Below are positions 19,910 through 29,159 of a stretch of DNA of 64,000 nt, piece by piece. The notes beneath the pieces were generated by a model that was given only the letters and a program-made list of their open reading frames with translations, had not been told where the DNA came from and made no database searches. Made by a program: the position numbers and the translations under genes. Positions within the stretch are counted from its first letter, which is position 1. Each line of letters opens with the position of its first letter. The stretch is from Lysobacter sp. Root76 (GTDB lineage Bacteria; Pseudomonadota; Gammaproteobacteria; Xanthomonadales; Xanthomonadaceae), in assembly GCF_001428685.1 (NCBI RefSeq), contig NZ_LMIK01000005.1, forward strand, positions 329,224 to 393,223, given 5' to 3'.

Positions 19910-21373
19910 TCAGAAAAAGAATTGCGCCCGCGTGAAGAAAACCTTTTCGTCTTCGCGATCGGCGCCGGCCGGCGCGCCGCCCTCGAAGTCGGTCTGGGTG
20001 TAGTTGGCGACCAGCTTGAAGTTGCCGGTCAGGTACCAATTCAAGCCCAGGCCCCAGCTGCTGGCCTCGGATGCGACCGCGGCCGGATCGGCGAAACGAG
20101 GGAAGGCGTCGTCGTCGATGCTGAGGCGGCCGTAGCGCGCGACCAGCTCCAGCGCGCCCCAGCCGGCGCCGCCGGGCGTGAACGGCTGGCTGGGTTTGAC
20201 CACGCCCTTGTAGCTGGCGTCCTCGCCGGTGAGCACCCAGCCGGCGGTGAGCTGCCAGGCTTCGTGGTCGAGCGTGTCGCGCACGTTGCCGGCCGGCAGC
20301 AGCAACTGCTGGCGCGAACGGATGTATTCGCCGAGCAGGCCGAGCCGGTTGCGGTAGTAGTAGGCCTGCGGCGACCAGCGGGTGTGTTCGCCGTCGGCCA
20401 GCACCGCGCTGCGGTAGTTGAAGAACGGGACCTGGCCCGGCGTGCGGTAGCGCGGCAGGAAGTTGTTGCCGGCGCCGCGCTGGTCGCCCTGGCTGGCGCC
20501 GACGCCGAAGCCCAGGCCGGACAGGGCGCCGCCGCTGTTCTTCCACGGTTCCACGAACACGCGGCCGATCAGGTCGAACTCGTTGTCGGGATTGGTGCTG
20601 GCGCCGTCGCGGCCGTCGGGCGCGCCGTTGAAGGCGCCGAGCGCGTAGCTGATCGCGCCGTCGGCGAACTCGCCCTGCAGCTGCACGCCCAGGTCGCGCA
20701 CCGGCGCCAGTTCGCTGGCGAAGCCGCCCTCGACCATGGCGCCGGCGCTGCTGGACTGCAGCCGCTCCAGACCCAGCGGCACTTTGTAGCGGCCCACGCG
20801 CACGGTCGCGCGCGGGCTGAAACGCACGTCGACGTAGGCGTCGTTGACGGTGGCGCTGTCCCCGGCCAGCTGCGCGCCAAGGCGGAACGCGAACAGCGGT
20901 CCCCAGCTGCCTTCGATGGTCGGCTCGACGCGGCGGAACAGGAAGCTGTCGTTCTGCGGGCTGCGCCGGTCGTCGATGAAGAAACGGCCGTCGGCCTGGA
21001 CCAGGGCGCGGACCTTCACTTCCAGATCGCCCGGCGGCGGCGACTTCACCGACAGGCCCTTGGCGGCGCTGAGGGTGACGGTCGGCGTGGAGGCCACGCG
21101 CGCGGCCTCGGCCTCGGCCTGCAGTTCCAGGCGGCGTTCGATCACGCGCAGGCGCTGGTCCAGGTCGGCCGGATCGACCGCGGCGCTGGTGCCGGCGTCG
21201 GCGGTTGCGGTGCCCAGGCGTTGTTCGATCGCCTGCAGGCGGCGGGCCAGGTCTTCGACGTTGACTGCGGAGGATTGCGCTTGCGCCGGCAGCGCCAGCG
21301 CGCAGCCCAGTGCGCTCAGCAGCCAGGCGGGGGACGGTGTCGCGGTCGCAGGTCGCCGATGTCGATGGGGCAT
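19910..21373 (-). CDS. OprO/OprP-type anion porin
   Basis: A 487-residue outer membrane beta-barrel of the phosphate-selective porin O/P family. A signal peptide (1-33, ending AQAQ) is followed by a coiled coil (about 38-90, heptad-like [12 protein letters not shown] and [12 protein letters not shown]) and a barrel of alternating strands that ends in Phe, as required for BAM insertion. Family members are trimeric and pass anions through an Arg/Lys ladder. Its position directly upstream of sbp-cysTWA suggests sulfate or a sulfonate as the physiological ligand rather than phosphate; this is inference from context. Confidence 0.85.
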   Translation of the reverse strand: MPHRHRRPATATPSPAWLLSALGCALALPAQAQSSAVNVEDLARRLQAIEQRLGTATADAGTSAAVDPADLDQRLRVIERRLELQAEAEAARVASTPTVTLSAAKGLSVKSPPPGDLEVKVRALVQADGRFFIDDRRSPQNDSFLFRRVEPTIEGSWGPLFAFRLGAQLAGDSATVNDAYVDVRFSPRATVRVGRYKVPLGLERLQSSSAGAMVEGGFASELAPVRDLGVQLQGEFADGAISYALGAFNGAPDGRDGASTNPDNEFDLIGRVFVEPWKNSGGALSGLGFGVGASQGDQRGAGNNFLPRYRTPGQVPFFNYRSAVLADGEHTRWSPQAYYYRNRLGLLGEYIRSRQQLLLPAGNVRDTLDHEAWQLTAGWVLTGEDASYKGVVKPSQPFTPGGAGWGALELVARYGRLSIDDDAFPRFADPAAVASEASSWGLGLNWYLTGNFKLVANYTQTDFEGGAPAGADREDEKVFFTRAQFFF

Positions 21374-21494
21374 GGCGGATTCCTTGGGAAAGTGGGGTGA
21401 GAGTGCGTGGCGCGCGTGCGGCGAGGGCCTCAGTCCATCGAAGCCGGGTGCCGGCGACGACAGCGCAGCCGGCGCGCGCGCTGCGGACGCCCGC

Positions 21495-21728
21495 TCACCG
21501 CGGACGGCTCCGCACTTCTTCCACCCGCACGCGTTCGCTGCGGGTGATCTGCACGATCTGCGAGGCGTGCACCACCACTTCGACCTGGCCGTAGCCGATC
21601 TCGCGCAGCGCGGTCAGTACCGCGAACTCGCTGTCGCTGAGGTTGACGATGTTGACCGCGGGCTCCGCCTCGCTTGCGGGCGAGGCGGCCGGGTCGTGGC
21701 CGCGCGGTTTGCGTCGGGTTGCGTTCAT
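21495..21728 (-). CDS. DUF2292 (YezD-like) small protein
   Basis: A 77-residue protein. Residues 28-70 form the DUF2292 domain: a helix (SEFAVLTALREIGYGQVEV) then beta strands with VVVHASQIVQITRSERVR. DUF2292/YezD proteins often lie beside sulfur assimilation genes; their molecular function is not known to me. Its ATG overlaps the Rrf2 gene stop by 4 nt (ATGA), so the two are coupled. The porin and sulfate transporter genes follow on the same strand after 121 bp. The N-terminal 25 residues are polar and probably disordered. Confidence 0.8.
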   Translation of the reverse strand: MNATRRKPRGHDPAASPASEAEPAVNIVNLSDSEFAVLTALREIGYGQVEVVVHASQIVQITRSERVRVEEVRSRPR

Positions 21729-22159
21729 GCCGCGTCTCCGCTCAGCAGCGGCGCGCCGTGGCCGCGCGCCAGCTCGCCCAGGCTGCAGCCGTCGAGCACC
21801 CGCGACAGCGCGTCGCGCGCCTCGCGCATCAGCGCGCGCAGCTCGCACTGCGCCGGGTCCGGGCAGTCGGCGCAGGCGCGGTAGGCGCTGACGCTGGCGC
21901 AACGCACCGGCGCCAGCGGGCCGTCGATGGCGCGGATCAGGTCGCCGACCCGGATCTGTTCGGCCGGCCGCGCCAGGGCATGCCCGCCCTTCTGGCCGCG
22001 CCGGCTGTGGATGAAACCGGCCTCGCGCAGGTCGACCAGGATCGATTCCAGGAATTTTTCCGGCGCGCGGCTATGTTCGGCGATCGCCCGGGCCTGCAGC
22101 CGGCCGTCGTCGGCGCGCGCCAGCGCGCACATGGCGCGCAGTGCGTACTTCGCCTTCAT
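21725..22159 (-). CDS. Rrf2-family regulator, probably of sulfate uptake
   Basis: A 144-residue DNA-binding protein with a winged helix domain typical of Rrf2 (KAKYALRAM start, recognition helix in APEKFLESILVDLREAGFI, wing RRGQKGGHALA). Four Cys (VRC, RACADC and QC, about residues 85-104) lie where IscR/NsrR bind a cluster, so it may sense Fe-S status, NO or cysteine supply as in CymR-type regulators. The ATG at 22159 is preferred to 22168: the AGGA ribosome site is 10 nt before the former but 1 nt before the latter. A palindrome immediately upstream could be its operator. Context suggests it controls the sulfate genes. Confidence 0.85.
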   Translation of the reverse strand: MKAKYALRAMCALARADDGRLQARAIAEHSRAPEKFLESILVDLREAGFIHSRRGQKGGHALARPAEQIRVGDLIRAIDGPLAPVRCASVSAYRACADCPDPAQCELRALMREARDALSRVLDGCSLGELARGHGAPLLSGDAA

Positions 22160-22168
22160 CGTCAGCAT

Positions 22169-22193
22169 TTCCTATTCGCCATGTAGGGAATAG
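22169..22193. promoter_or_regulatory. Candidate Rrf2 operator
   Basis: CTATTC (22172-22177) and GAATAG (22188-22193) form a perfect inverted repeat with 10-bp spacer, extended by TTCC at 22169 and GGAA at 22187. It lies directly in front of the Rrf2 gene start and 80 bp from the divergent permease gene. AT-rich half-sites of this length suit an autoregulating Rrf2 dimer. Confidence 0.5.
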
Positions 22194-22274
22194 AGCCGCA
22201 AAGCCGGGCGCGAAGGAAAAGGCGATGCGTCATCTGCATATGCCTGGGCGGCATGTGGCCGGTACGATGAGGCG

Positions 22275-23114
22275 ATGCGACCCCTGCGCACCCTCCCGCC
22301 CCTGGCCCGCGCTTGCCTGATCGCGCTGGCGGCGCTGGCCGCGCTGTGCTGGCTGGGGCCGTGGCTGAGCGCCTACGACCCGCACACGCCGGATTGGGAG
22401 GCGCTGTCGGTCGCCCCCGGCACGGCCGGGCACTGGTTCGGCACCGACGCGATCGGCCGCGACGTCTATGCGCGCACCCTGGCCGGCGGGCGCCTGTCGC
22501 TGACCATCGGCCTGCTCGCCAGCGTGGTCGCGCTGGCGATCGGGCTGGGCTACGGCGCGATCGCCGGGCTCGCCGGCGGCCGGGTCGAGCGCGCCCTGCT
22601 GCGGGTGCTGGACGTGTTCTCGGCGCTGCCGTTCCTGCTGGTGGTGATCCTGCTGCTGACCTTGTTCGAGCGTTCGCTGGGGCTGCTGCTGGCGGCGATC
22701 GGCGGCTATGTCTGGATCGACCTGGCGCGGGTGATGCGGGCCGAGGCCGCGCGCCTGCGCGAGGCGCCGTTCGTGCTCGCGGCCCAGGCCGCCGGCGCCG
22801 ATTTCGGCCAACGCCTGCGCTGGCACGTGCTGCCCAACCTGCTGCCGCTGGCCTTCGTCTATCTGGGGCTGATCCTGCCGCAGGCGATCCTGGTGGAAAG
22901 TTTTCTCGGTTTCCTCGGCTTGTCGGTCGACGAACCCTCGGCGAGCTGGGGCACGCTGTTGTCCGAAGGCGTGCAGGAACTCGACAGCGCACCGTGGACG
23001 CTGCTGTTCCCGGCCGGTTTCCTGGTCGCGACCCTGGCGACGTTCCAGTTCCTCGGCGACGGCCTGCGCGACTGGCTGGACGTGCGCGGCGAAAGCGAGG
23101 CCGCTGCGGCATGA
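22275..23114 (+). CDS. OppC/YejE-type ABC permease
   Basis: A 279-residue inner membrane protein of the peptide/nickel (DppC/OppC/YejE) family. An N-terminal helix (about 11-30) is followed by the extracytoplasmic FGTDAIGRDVYAR stretch (55-67) typical of the C subunit, then five helices; the EAA-like loop reads AAQAAGADFGQRLRWHVLPN (about 170-190). Its stop overlaps the next gene's ATG by 4 nt. The required B-type permease (OppB/YejB) and a binding protein are not nearby: upstream is the divergent Rrf2 gene. The complex may borrow a partner encoded elsewhere or work as a homodimer. Confidence 0.88.
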   Translation: MRPLRTLPPLARACLIALAALAALCWLGPWLSAYDPHTPDWEALSVAPGTAGHWFGTDAIGRDVYARTLAGGRLSLTIGLLASVVALAIGLGYGAIAGLAGGRVERALLRVLDVFSALPFLLVVILLLTLFERSLGLLLAAIGGYVWIDLARVMRAEAARLREAPFVLAAQAAGADFGQRLRWHVLPNLLPLAFVYLGLILPQAILVESFLGFLGLSVDEPSASWGTLLSEGVQELDSAPWTLLFPAGFLVATLATFQFLGDGLRDWLDVRGESEAAAA

Positions 23115-24667
23115 GCACGACCCTGGCGCTGCAGGCGCTGACCGTCGATACCGGTGCGCGCCGGTTGCTCGGGCCCTTGGATCTGGAACTGCGCGCCGGC
23201 GAATGCCTGGGCGTGGTCGGCGAAAGCGGCAGCGGCAAAAGCCTGAGCGCATTGTCGTTGCTGGGCCTGCTGCCTCCGGGCCTGCGCGCCGAGGGCCGGC
23301 TGAGCGCGGACGGCGCGAGCATCGCCCTCGGGTCGCGCGCGCATGCGGCGCTGCGCGGCCGCGTGCTGGGCTGGGTGCCGCAGGACCCGCTTGCGGCGTT
23401 GCATCCCTTGCGCAGCGTCGGCGCGCAACTGGTCGAGACCGTGCGCGCGCTGCGGGCGTTGCCGCGCGCGGCGGCGCAGACCGAAGCGGCCGCCTTGCTG
23501 GCGCGCGTGCAACTGCCCGATCCGGTCGCGGCCCTGGCGCGTTATCCGCATCAGTTCTCCGGCGGACAGCGCCAGCGCATCGCCATCGCCTTGGCGCTGG
23601 CGACGCAGCCGCGCGTGCTGATCGCCGACGAGCCGACGTCCGCGTTGGACGCGCGCATCGCCCGCGAGATCCTCGACCTGCTCGACGACCTGCGCCGCCA
23701 GGACGGCCTGGCGCTGCTGCTGATCAGCCACGACCTGCCGCTGGTCGGCGCCTACGCGCAGCGGCTGGTGGTGCTGCAGCGCGGTCAGGCGGTCGAGCGC
23801 GGCGACACCCGCACGGTGTTCGCGGCGCCGCAGCACGCCTACACGCGCGAGTTGCTGGCCGCCGATACGATCGCGCCGGCCGCGCCGTCGACGATGGACG
23901 CGCCGGTGCTGCTGCGCGGCGAAGGCCTGCGCATGCGCTACCCGCGTGCGCCGCGTGCGGCGCTGGACGATGTCTCCCTGGAGCTGCGTCGCGGCGAAGG
24001 CCTGGCACTGGTCGGCGAGAGCGGCAGCGGCAAGAGCACGCTGGGCCGCGTTTTGTTGCGCTTGCTGCGCGGCGCGCAGGGCCGGGTGCTGTTGGACGGC
24101 ATCGACCTGAGTGCGGCGGCGCCGCGTGCGTTGCGCGACTTGCGTGCGCGCACCGGTGTGGTATTCCAGGACCCGTATGCCTCGCTGGACCCGCGCATGC
24201 GCGTGGCCGAGCTGGTCGCCGAACCCTTGCGCATCCATGGCCGTGGCGACGCCGCCGCGCGTCGCGCGCGCGCCGGCGAGTTGTTGCAGGCGGTCGGATT
24301 GGAAGCGGCGATGCTGGACCGCTATCCGCACCAGTTCTCCGGAGGGCAACGCCAGCGCATCGCGATCGCGCGCGCGCTGGCGACCGATCCCGAGTTGCTG
24401 GTCTGCGACGAAGCGGTGTCGGCGTTGGACGCGCACCACCGCGGCGCGATCCTGGCCTTGCTGGCGACGCTCAAGCGCGAGCGCGGCCTGGCCTTGCTGT
24501 TCGTGACCCACGACCTCGCCGCGGCGGCCGCGGTGGCGGAGCGGATCGCGGTGCTGGAAGCCGGGCGTATCGTCGAGACCGGAGCGACCGCGCAGGTGCT
24601 GCGCGCGCCGCAGCATGCGCATACGCGGGCGCTGCTCGCGGCGCGACCGAAGGCGGCAGTGGGGTAG
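23111..24667 (+). CDS. Fused double ATPase of a peptide-type ABC transporter (YejF-like)
   Basis: 518 residues with two complete ABC domains. Domain 1 (about 1-245): Walker A GESGSGKS (36-43), signature FSGGQRQR, Walker B VLIADEPTSALD. Domain 2 (about 260-510): Walker A GESGSGKS, signature FSGGQRQR, Walker B LLVCDEAVSALD. Fusion of both ATPases in one chain is seen in YejF and some DppDF proteins. In domain 2 the residue after the Walker B Glu is Ala-Val rather than Pro-Thr, a mild departure. The gene's TAG stop lies in the first bases of a palindromic repeat (GGGGTAGGAGCGG), so the end of the protein is shaped by that insertion. Confidence 0.9.
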   Translation: MSTTLALQALTVDTGARRLLGPLDLELRAGECLGVVGESGSGKSLSALSLLGLLPPGLRAEGRLSADGASIALGSRAHAALRGRVLGWVPQDPLAALHPLRSVGAQLVETVRALRALPRAAAQTEAAALLARVQLPDPVAALARYPHQFSGGQRQRIAIALALATQPRVLIADEPTSALDARIAREILDLLDDLRRQDGLALLLISHDLPLVGAYAQRLVVLQRGQAVERGDTRTVFAAPQHAYTRELLAADTIAPAAPSTMDAPVLLRGEGLRMRYPRAPRAALDDVSLELRRGEGLALVGESGSGKSTLGRVLLRLLRGAQGRVLLDGIDLSAAAPRALRDLRARTGVVFQDPYASLDPRMRVAELVAEPLRIHGRGDAAARRARAGELLQAVGLEAAMLDRYPHQFSGGQRQRIAIARALATDPELLVCDEAVSALDAHHRGAILALLATLKRERGLALLFVTHDLAAAAAVAERIAVLEAGRIVETGATAQVLRAPQHAHTRALLAARPKAAVG

Positions 24668-24736
24668 GAGCGGCGTAAGCCGCGACCGCACTCCTTCGGC
24701 CACGACGCGGGTCGCGGCTTACGCCGCTCCTACCCC
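24661..24736. repeat. Palindromic intergenic repeat (TAGGAGCGG variant)
   Basis: Arms 24661-24686 and 24709-24736, core GGAGCGGCGTAAGCCGCGA and its complement, loop 22 bp. Same family as the copies at 11.2 and 11.5 kb, with TAGGAG in place of GGGAG. It carries the stop codon of the fused ATPase gene. Confidence 0.85.
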
Positions 24737-24850
24737 AACGGATTCGCGGGCGGTCGTGCATCCGTTCCGCGGGCGGTCGTGCATCCGTATGCGATGTGCG
24801 AGCGATACGGGTCGCGACTCGCAGCGACGAGGCTGCTATGCCTGGGGTTC

Positions 24851-24875
24851 GATCGCGGCTTACGCCGCTCCCACA
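24851..24875. repeat. Single arm of the palindromic repeat
   Basis: GATCGCGGCTTACGCCGCTC with following CCACA. The matching left arm is not intact; the DNA from about 24787 has only scattered similarity. Together with the intact copy it occupies the 275-bp gap between the ATPase gene and the small membrane protein gene, where no other gene is seen. Confidence 0.75.
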
Positions 24876-24942
24876 AAAGAGGTTTGCGTCGCACAGGGCG
24901 GCTGCGAAAGCCGCCCTGTGGATCACGCCGCGCCGGGCGCGC

Positions 24943-25191
24943 TCAGATGATGCCGCCGCCCATCGACAAGCGGACGATGCCGACCACGATCACGATGGCG
25001 TTGAGCACCAGGCCGGCCTTGGCGCGGCCGCGCTTGGTTTCGCGGGTGAACAGGATGCCGACCGCGGCGATGATGGCGCCTACTGCCGCGAACGGAATCA
25101 GCAGCCAGTTGCCCCAGCCCAACAGCGGAATCAGGGCGATCACCATCCAGATCATGGCGAGGATGCCCCAAATCAGGCTGATCAGTCCCAT
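24943..25191 (-). CDS. Small membrane protein, 82 residues
   Basis: Three hydrophobic helices (about residues 3-22, 27-46 and 60-78) with a basic loop, TRETKRGRAKAG, between the second and third. No family recognised; DUF4190-like small membrane proteins have a similar Gly-rich, KAG-containing layout. The start at 25191 gives MGLISLIWG directly at the first helix. It is flanked on both sides by repeat DNA and appears monocistronic. Confidence 0.7.
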   Translation of the reverse strand: MGLISLIWGILAMIWMVIALIPLLGWGNWLLIPFAAVGAIIAAVGILFTRETKRGRAKAGLVLNAIVIVVGIVRLSMGGGII

Positions 25192-25404
25192 CGTGCGGTC
25201 TCCCGTTCGGGCGCGGATGCGCTCAAGCCCATGATGCTGCCGGATCGCGGCGATTCAAGGGCCGACGGTCGCGTTCAGGGGGTGTCTTTCGGCACCCCTG
25301 GGGAGGCGGAGCGCGGCGCTGGCAGGGATGAGCGCAGCGGCGGGCGCGTTTTCCTGGCTTCACTAAGGAAGGGCAGGTTCGCCATGCGCGTGCAGGGGCG
25401 TGGT

Positions 25405-25511
25405 GGTGCGGTTCGCCTTTGGCTCACCGCACCCTACGTGCTTCGCGCTCTTCGCGTCGGAGCGGGAGGCTTGCGCCGGTGCGGTTCGCCTTGGGCGCAC
25501 CGCACCCTGCG
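25405..25511. repeat. Two direct copies of a GGTGCGGTTCGCC element
   Basis: Copies at 25405-25438 and 25478-25511 share GGTGCGGTTCGCCTT and CACCGCACCCT. Each is itself an imperfect palindrome and resembles the arms of the repeat at 14446-14588. The second copy ends one base before the xanB2 stop. The 320-bp gap 25192-25511 holds these repeats and no gene that I can support. Confidence 0.7.
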
Positions 25512-26531
25512 TCAGAGGTCGTGGACGCCGTCGATTTCCACGCGCAGTTCGCGCCGGCAGACCGCGGCCTGCAGCACGATGCGCTCGATGCCGGGCAGGC
25601 GTGCGTCCAGCGCGGCCATCACTGCCGGCACTTCCTCGCGGTCGCGCACGTAGACCTTCAGGCGCGCGCCGGCGCCGAAGCGCGCCGGCAGCGACGGCCG
25701 TTGCACGCGCGCGGCGGCGATCAGGCTGTCGAAGTTGGCCAGGGTTTCGTCGAGCTGGGTGTCGACCGAATCTATGTGGCGCGACTCGTGGCCGACGATC
25801 GCCGCGGTGCCCGACAGCAGCAGCGGTATCGCGCTACCGGCCGGCGGCAGCATCGCGCGGGCGAAGCTGGGCGGCTGCGGGCCGTACTGGCGCGGGTAGC
25901 GGTAGGCGCTGACCTGGCGCGGGTTCTCCAGCGGCGTGCCGGGCGTGCGCGAGGCCAGCCAGTACACCTGCAGGCGACGGGTTTGGCTGCCGTCGGCGAC
26001 CTTGCCGATCGCGGTCGCGGCCGGCAGCTGGGCCGGATCGAAGTCGCCCAGGCCGGCGGCGCGGCCGACGCAGAACACGCGGTAGCGCTCGGCGTCGCCC
26101 TGGCCGACGGTGATGCCGTCGAGGTAATTCCAGATCCGCAGCAGGTGCCGGTAGCCGCGCTCGCGGGTGAATTCGGTCATGCGCGCGTAGATCGCCTCGG
26201 CGGCCGCGCCGAGGCCGTCGTTGACGTTCAGGCCCGGCGGTTCGTCGAGTTCGATCGCGCCGAACTGCAGCGCGCCATCCTCGGCCCAGACCAGGTCGCC
26301 GTCGCGGCCGCAGGCCACCGGCGCCGATCCGCGCCAGACTTCCAGGCGGGGCTCGCCGTAGGGCTCCAGGGCCACACGCACGTAACGCGGGTCGTCGTGA
26401 TGCGGGGCGTCGGCGCCGAAGCCGAACACCGCCAGCACGTCGTCGTCGGCCAGCACGGTCGCCGGCGCGGCGTCGGTGTAATCGACGCTGTAGCGCGGCA
26501 TCGGCGCCACCACGGTCGCGGCCGCGCTCAC
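25512..26531 (-). CDS. xanB2: XanB2-like chorismatase
   Basis: Cleaves chorismate to pyruvate and hydroxybenzoate. XanB2 of Xanthomonas is described as yielding 3- and 4-hydroxybenzoate, the first for xanthomonadin and the second for ubiquinone. The 339-residue protein belongs to the FkbO/Hyg5 RidA-like chorismatase group: the [17 protein letters not shown] stretch (about 190-206), ERYRVFC, and AIGKV are family landmarks, and [18 protein letters not shown] near residue 240 carries the conserved Glu and His. I chose the GTG at 26531, whose GTGA overlaps the stop of the halogenase gene; the next ATG is at 26501. Its place at one end of the pigment cluster matches its role as supplier of the aryl starter. 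Confidence 0.88.
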   Translation of the reverse strand: MSAAATVVAPMPRYSVDYTDAAPATVLADDDVLAVFGFGADAPHHDDPRYVRVALEPYGEPRLEVWRGSAPVACGRDGDLVWAEDGALQFGAIELDEPPGLNVNDGLGAAAEAIYARMTEFTRERGYRHLLRIWNYLDGITVGQGDAERYRVFCVGRAAGLGDFDPAQLPAATAIGKVADGSQTRRLQVYWLASRTPGTPLENPRQVSAYRYPRQYGPQPPSFARAMLPPAGSAIPLLLSGTAAIVGHESRHIDSVDTQLDETLANFDSLIAAARVQRPSLPARFGAGARLKVYVRDREEVPAVMAALDARLPGIERIVLQAAVCRRELRVEIDGVHDL

Positions 26532-27949
26532 GGATTGCCCTGCTGCAGCGTGTCGCCGCGGAAGTCGACGTCGACCTGGCGTTTGCGCCGCAACCAGCCG
26601 CGCAGCGCCTGCGGCGCCATGCGGATCGCGGTCAGGGAATAGATCAGGCGGAACATGCGCAGGCGGCGCAGCACCGCCTGGTTGTCGAACACGTCGCCGG
26701 CCAGCATCGAGATGACCGCCTGCTCGATCTGCCAGTAATTGCGCGGCTCGTTGAACAGCGCGCGCATCACCGGCGTGGTGAAGCGGTAGATGAACCACTG
26801 GAAGTGCTTGAGGCCGCGCTTGAGGCGCTTGACCATCGCGCGTTGCAGCGCGGCTTCGCTGGCCGGATCGCGCAGCGCGCCGTCGACCACGTCGGCTGCC
26901 TGCTCGCCGCTGTTCATGCCCAGGTACACGCCGGAGGAGAACACCGGGTCGACGAAGGCGTAGGCGTCGCCGACCATGACCCAGCCCGGGCCGGTCATCT
27001 GGGTGCAGGTGTAGGAGTAGTTGCCGGTCACGTGGACCGCGCCGACCCGCTGCGCGCCCTGCATGCGCGCCCACACCTGCGGCTCGGATTCCAGGGTTTT
27101 CATCAGGAACGCCTCGGTCTCGCCGCGGCGCTGCTTGAGGTATTCGGGGAAGCACACCGCGCCGACGCTCATTACGTCCTGCTGCAGCGGGATCAGCCAC
27201 ATCCAGCCGTGCGGGAAGCGCTGCACGGTGATGTTGCCGGCATCTTCGCCGTCGCGGCGCTCGACCCCGGTGAAGTGGCTGAAGATCGCCGCCGACTGGT
27301 GCAGCGGATTCTTCTTCTTGAGCTTGAGCTGGCTGCCGAAGAACGCGTCGCGGCCGCTGCCGTCGACGACGTAGCGCGGACGCACGCTCAGGGCGGAGCC
27401 GTCGGCGGCGCGCGCATGGACCACGGACGGACGGCCGTCGGCGCCGAACTCGACCTTTTCGACCTTGACCTGTTCGCGCGCGTCCACGCCGTTGGCCTGG
27501 GCGTTGCGGAACAGCAGTTGGTCGAACTCTTCGCGCTTGACCTGGTAGGCGTAGCCGAACTTCGGGTTCAGCGCGCGCTCGAAGCGGAAGGTGTTGTAGT
27601 TGCGCTCGTCGATCGGGAACTCGGCGCCGGGCTTGTGGGTGCCGATCGCCTTGACCTGCTCGAGCACGCCGAGGCGCTCGAGGATGGGCAGGTTCATCGG
27701 CAGCAGCGACTCGCCGATGTGGAAGCGCGGGTGCGCGTCCTTCTCCAGCAGCAGCACCTTCCAGCCCTTGCGGGCGAGCAGGGTCGCGGCGGTGGTGCCG
27801 GCGGGGCCGCCGCCGATGACCAGCACGTCGGGGCTGAGGGCCTCGGGCCTGGGGTCCTCAGGCTTGGGGTCCGCCGGGCCGGCGGCGTCGTTCAGGTTGT
27901 GGTCCGGGCGGGCGCCGGCGGGGCCGGGCGCAGGAATACTTGAGCTCAT
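26528..27949 (-). CDS. FAD-dependent halogenase-like oxidoreductase
   Basis: A 473-residue flavoprotein. [10 protein letters not shown] (residues 46-55) binds the FAD ADP part; GESLLP (79-84) and MWLIP in WMWLIPL (about 245-251) match the flavin-dependent halogenase/monooxygenase family, with [15 protein letters not shown] as the second FAD motif. A disordered Pro/Asp-rich tail occupies residues 1-38. Halogenases of this kind are found in xanthomonadin clusters, whose pigments are often brominated, so the likely substrate is the ACP-bound or free polyene. Whether the enzyme halogenates or only hydroxylates cannot be decided. It is cotranscribed with the chorismatase through a GTGA overlap and is divergent from the ACP gene. 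Confidence 0.85.
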   Translation of the reverse strand: MSSSIPAPGPAGARPDHNLNDAAGPADPKPEDPRPEALSPDVLVIGGGPAGTTAATLLARKGWKVLLLEKDAHPRFHIGESLLPMNLPILERLGVLEQVKAIGTHKPGAEFPIDERNYNTFRFERALNPKFGYAYQVKREEFDQLLFRNAQANGVDAREQVKVEKVEFGADGRPSVVHARAADGSALSVRPRYVVDGSGRDAFFGSQLKLKKKNPLHQSAAIFSHFTGVERRDGEDAGNITVQRFPHGWMWLIPLQQDVMSVGAVCFPEYLKQRRGETEAFLMKTLESEPQVWARMQGAQRVGAVHVTGNYSYTCTQMTGPGWVMVGDAYAFVDPVFSSGVYLGMNSGEQAADVVDGALRDPASEAALQRAMVKRLKRGLKHFQWFIYRFTTPVMRALFNEPRNYWQIEQAVISMLAGDVFDNQAVLRRLRMFRLIYSLTAIRMAPQALRGWLRRKRQVDVDFRGDTLQQGNP

Positions 27950-28072
27950 CCGCAGATGATAGCCCGCCGTTCGTGATCGCTGTCCCGGTCCCCTCCGGCC
28001 GGACCGGCGGTTGCGCGCGGCCGCCCGATGCCGGATCGTGGCGCACCTTGCCGCCCGTAGTTGGATCGTCCG

Positions 28073-28342
28073 ATGTCCGAACAAAGCCCCGCCGAACGCG
28101 AACTTGCGCAGCTCCTGGTCGAAAGCCTGAACCTGGAAGACGTCGATCCGGCGCAGATCGACCCCGAGGCGGCGTTGTTCGGCGACGGCCTGGGCCTGGA
28201 CTCGATCGACGCCCTGGAGCTGGCGCTGGCGGTGTCCAAGCAGTACGGCTTCCAGCTGCGCTCGGACAGCGACGAAAACCGCCGCATCTTCGGCTCGCTG
28301 CGCGCCCTGTCGGCGCACATCGAGCAGAGCCGGGCGGCCTGA
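28073..28342 (+). CDS. xanC: Acyl carrier protein of the pigment cluster
   Basis: An 89-residue ACP. The phosphopantetheine site is Ser44 in [11 protein letters not shown], within a four-helix fold; the protein is acidic as expected. It would carry the aryl starter and the growing polyene. It opens the plus-strand arm of the cluster and is divergent from the halogenase, with 123 bp between starts. The longer frame beginning at a TTG (28061) is not needed. The gene symbol follows the Xanthomonas naming of the ACP as XanC. Only one ACP is visible in this cluster; related E. coli-type aryl polyene clusters have two. Confidence 0.88.
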   Translation: MSEQSPAERELAQLLVESLNLEDVDPAQIDPEAALFGDGLGLDSIDALELALAVSKQYGFQLRSDSDENRRIFGSLRALSAHIEQSRAA

Positions 28343-28392
28343 GCGCCGCCGCGCCCGGCCCGTCGCCCGCCGCGGACGCCGAACCCCAGGCC

Positions 28393-29082
28393 ATGACCGG
28401 CGCCGTGCTGCGGCTGCTGCTGGCGATCGCCTATCCGGCGCTCGCGCACTGGGCCAGCCACGACGGCGGCGGCTGGCCGGCGGTGATCGCCCTGGTCGAC
28501 CTGACCCTGATCGTGCAGATCGAGGCCTTGCTGCGGTTGCGCATCGGCGCCTGGCTGCTGTTCGCGGCCATCGTCGCGGCGCTGGCCGCGCTGGCCGGCA
28601 CGATCTGGCCGCAACTGCTGCTGCTGGCGCCGCCGATGCTGTTCACCGGCGTCCTGGCGTGGTGGTTCGGGCGCAGCCTGCGCGCGCCGCGCGAGGGCCT
28701 GATCACCCGTATCGTCGCCGCCCTGGACGGCTGCGCGCCGCAACAGCTGCCGGCCGACGTCTACCGCTACTCGCGCAAGCTGACCGCGATCTGGGCCTGG
28801 CTGCTGGGCGGCCTGTCGCTGGCCAATACCGTGCTGGCGCTGATCGCGGTGCCCGGCGGGGTGCTGGCGCGGCTGGGGCATGCGCCGCCGCTCGCGATTG
28901 GCCAGGACCAATGGTCGCTGTTCGCCAACTTGCTGAACTACGGCATCGTCGGCGGCTTCTTCATCGGCGAGTACCTGTTCCGCAAGCGCCTGTTCCAGAA
29001 CCGCCCCTACCGCAACTTCTGGGATTTCCTGCGGCGCATGGCCGCGCTGGGGCCTTCGTTCTGGCGCAGCCTGTTCGATTGA
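28393..29082 (+). CDS. COG4648-type membrane protein of the pigment cluster
   Basis: A 229-residue inner membrane protein with predicted helices at about 3-20, 24-42, 50-68, 72-90, 135-160 and 180-200. It matches the ApeG-like membrane protein always present in aryl polyene and xanthomonadin clusters (often mislabelled as a ketosynthase). Function is unknown; a role in positioning the synthase or passing the product to the acyltransferase has been suggested. Conserved polar elements include YRYSRKLT and [13 protein letters not shown] near the C-terminus. In E. coli-type clusters the next gene is an adenylate-forming ligase; here it is missing. Confidence 0.8.
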   Translation: MTGAVLRLLLAIAYPALAHWASHDGGGWPAVIALVDLTLIVQIEALLRLRIGAWLLFAAIVAALAALAGTIWPQLLLLAPPMLFTGVLAWWFGRSLRAPREGLITRIVAALDGCAPQQLPADVYRYSRKLTAIWAWLLGGLSLANTVLALIAVPGGVLARLGHAPPLAIGQDQWSLFANLLNYGIVGGFFIGEYLFRKRLFQNRPYRNFWDFLRRMAALGPSFWRSLFD

Positions 29083-29159
29083 CGCCAGGATCGGCATGGC
29101 GCCGCGGCCGGGTGGCTTATCCTGTCGTTCGACCGATCCGCCCGCCGAACATCGCCCGC

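Noticed and set aside
28393-29082. Calling the COG4648 membrane protein a ketosynthase, as such proteins are often named
   Set aside because: It has no Cys-His-His triad and is a multi-helix membrane protein; the label is a database error.
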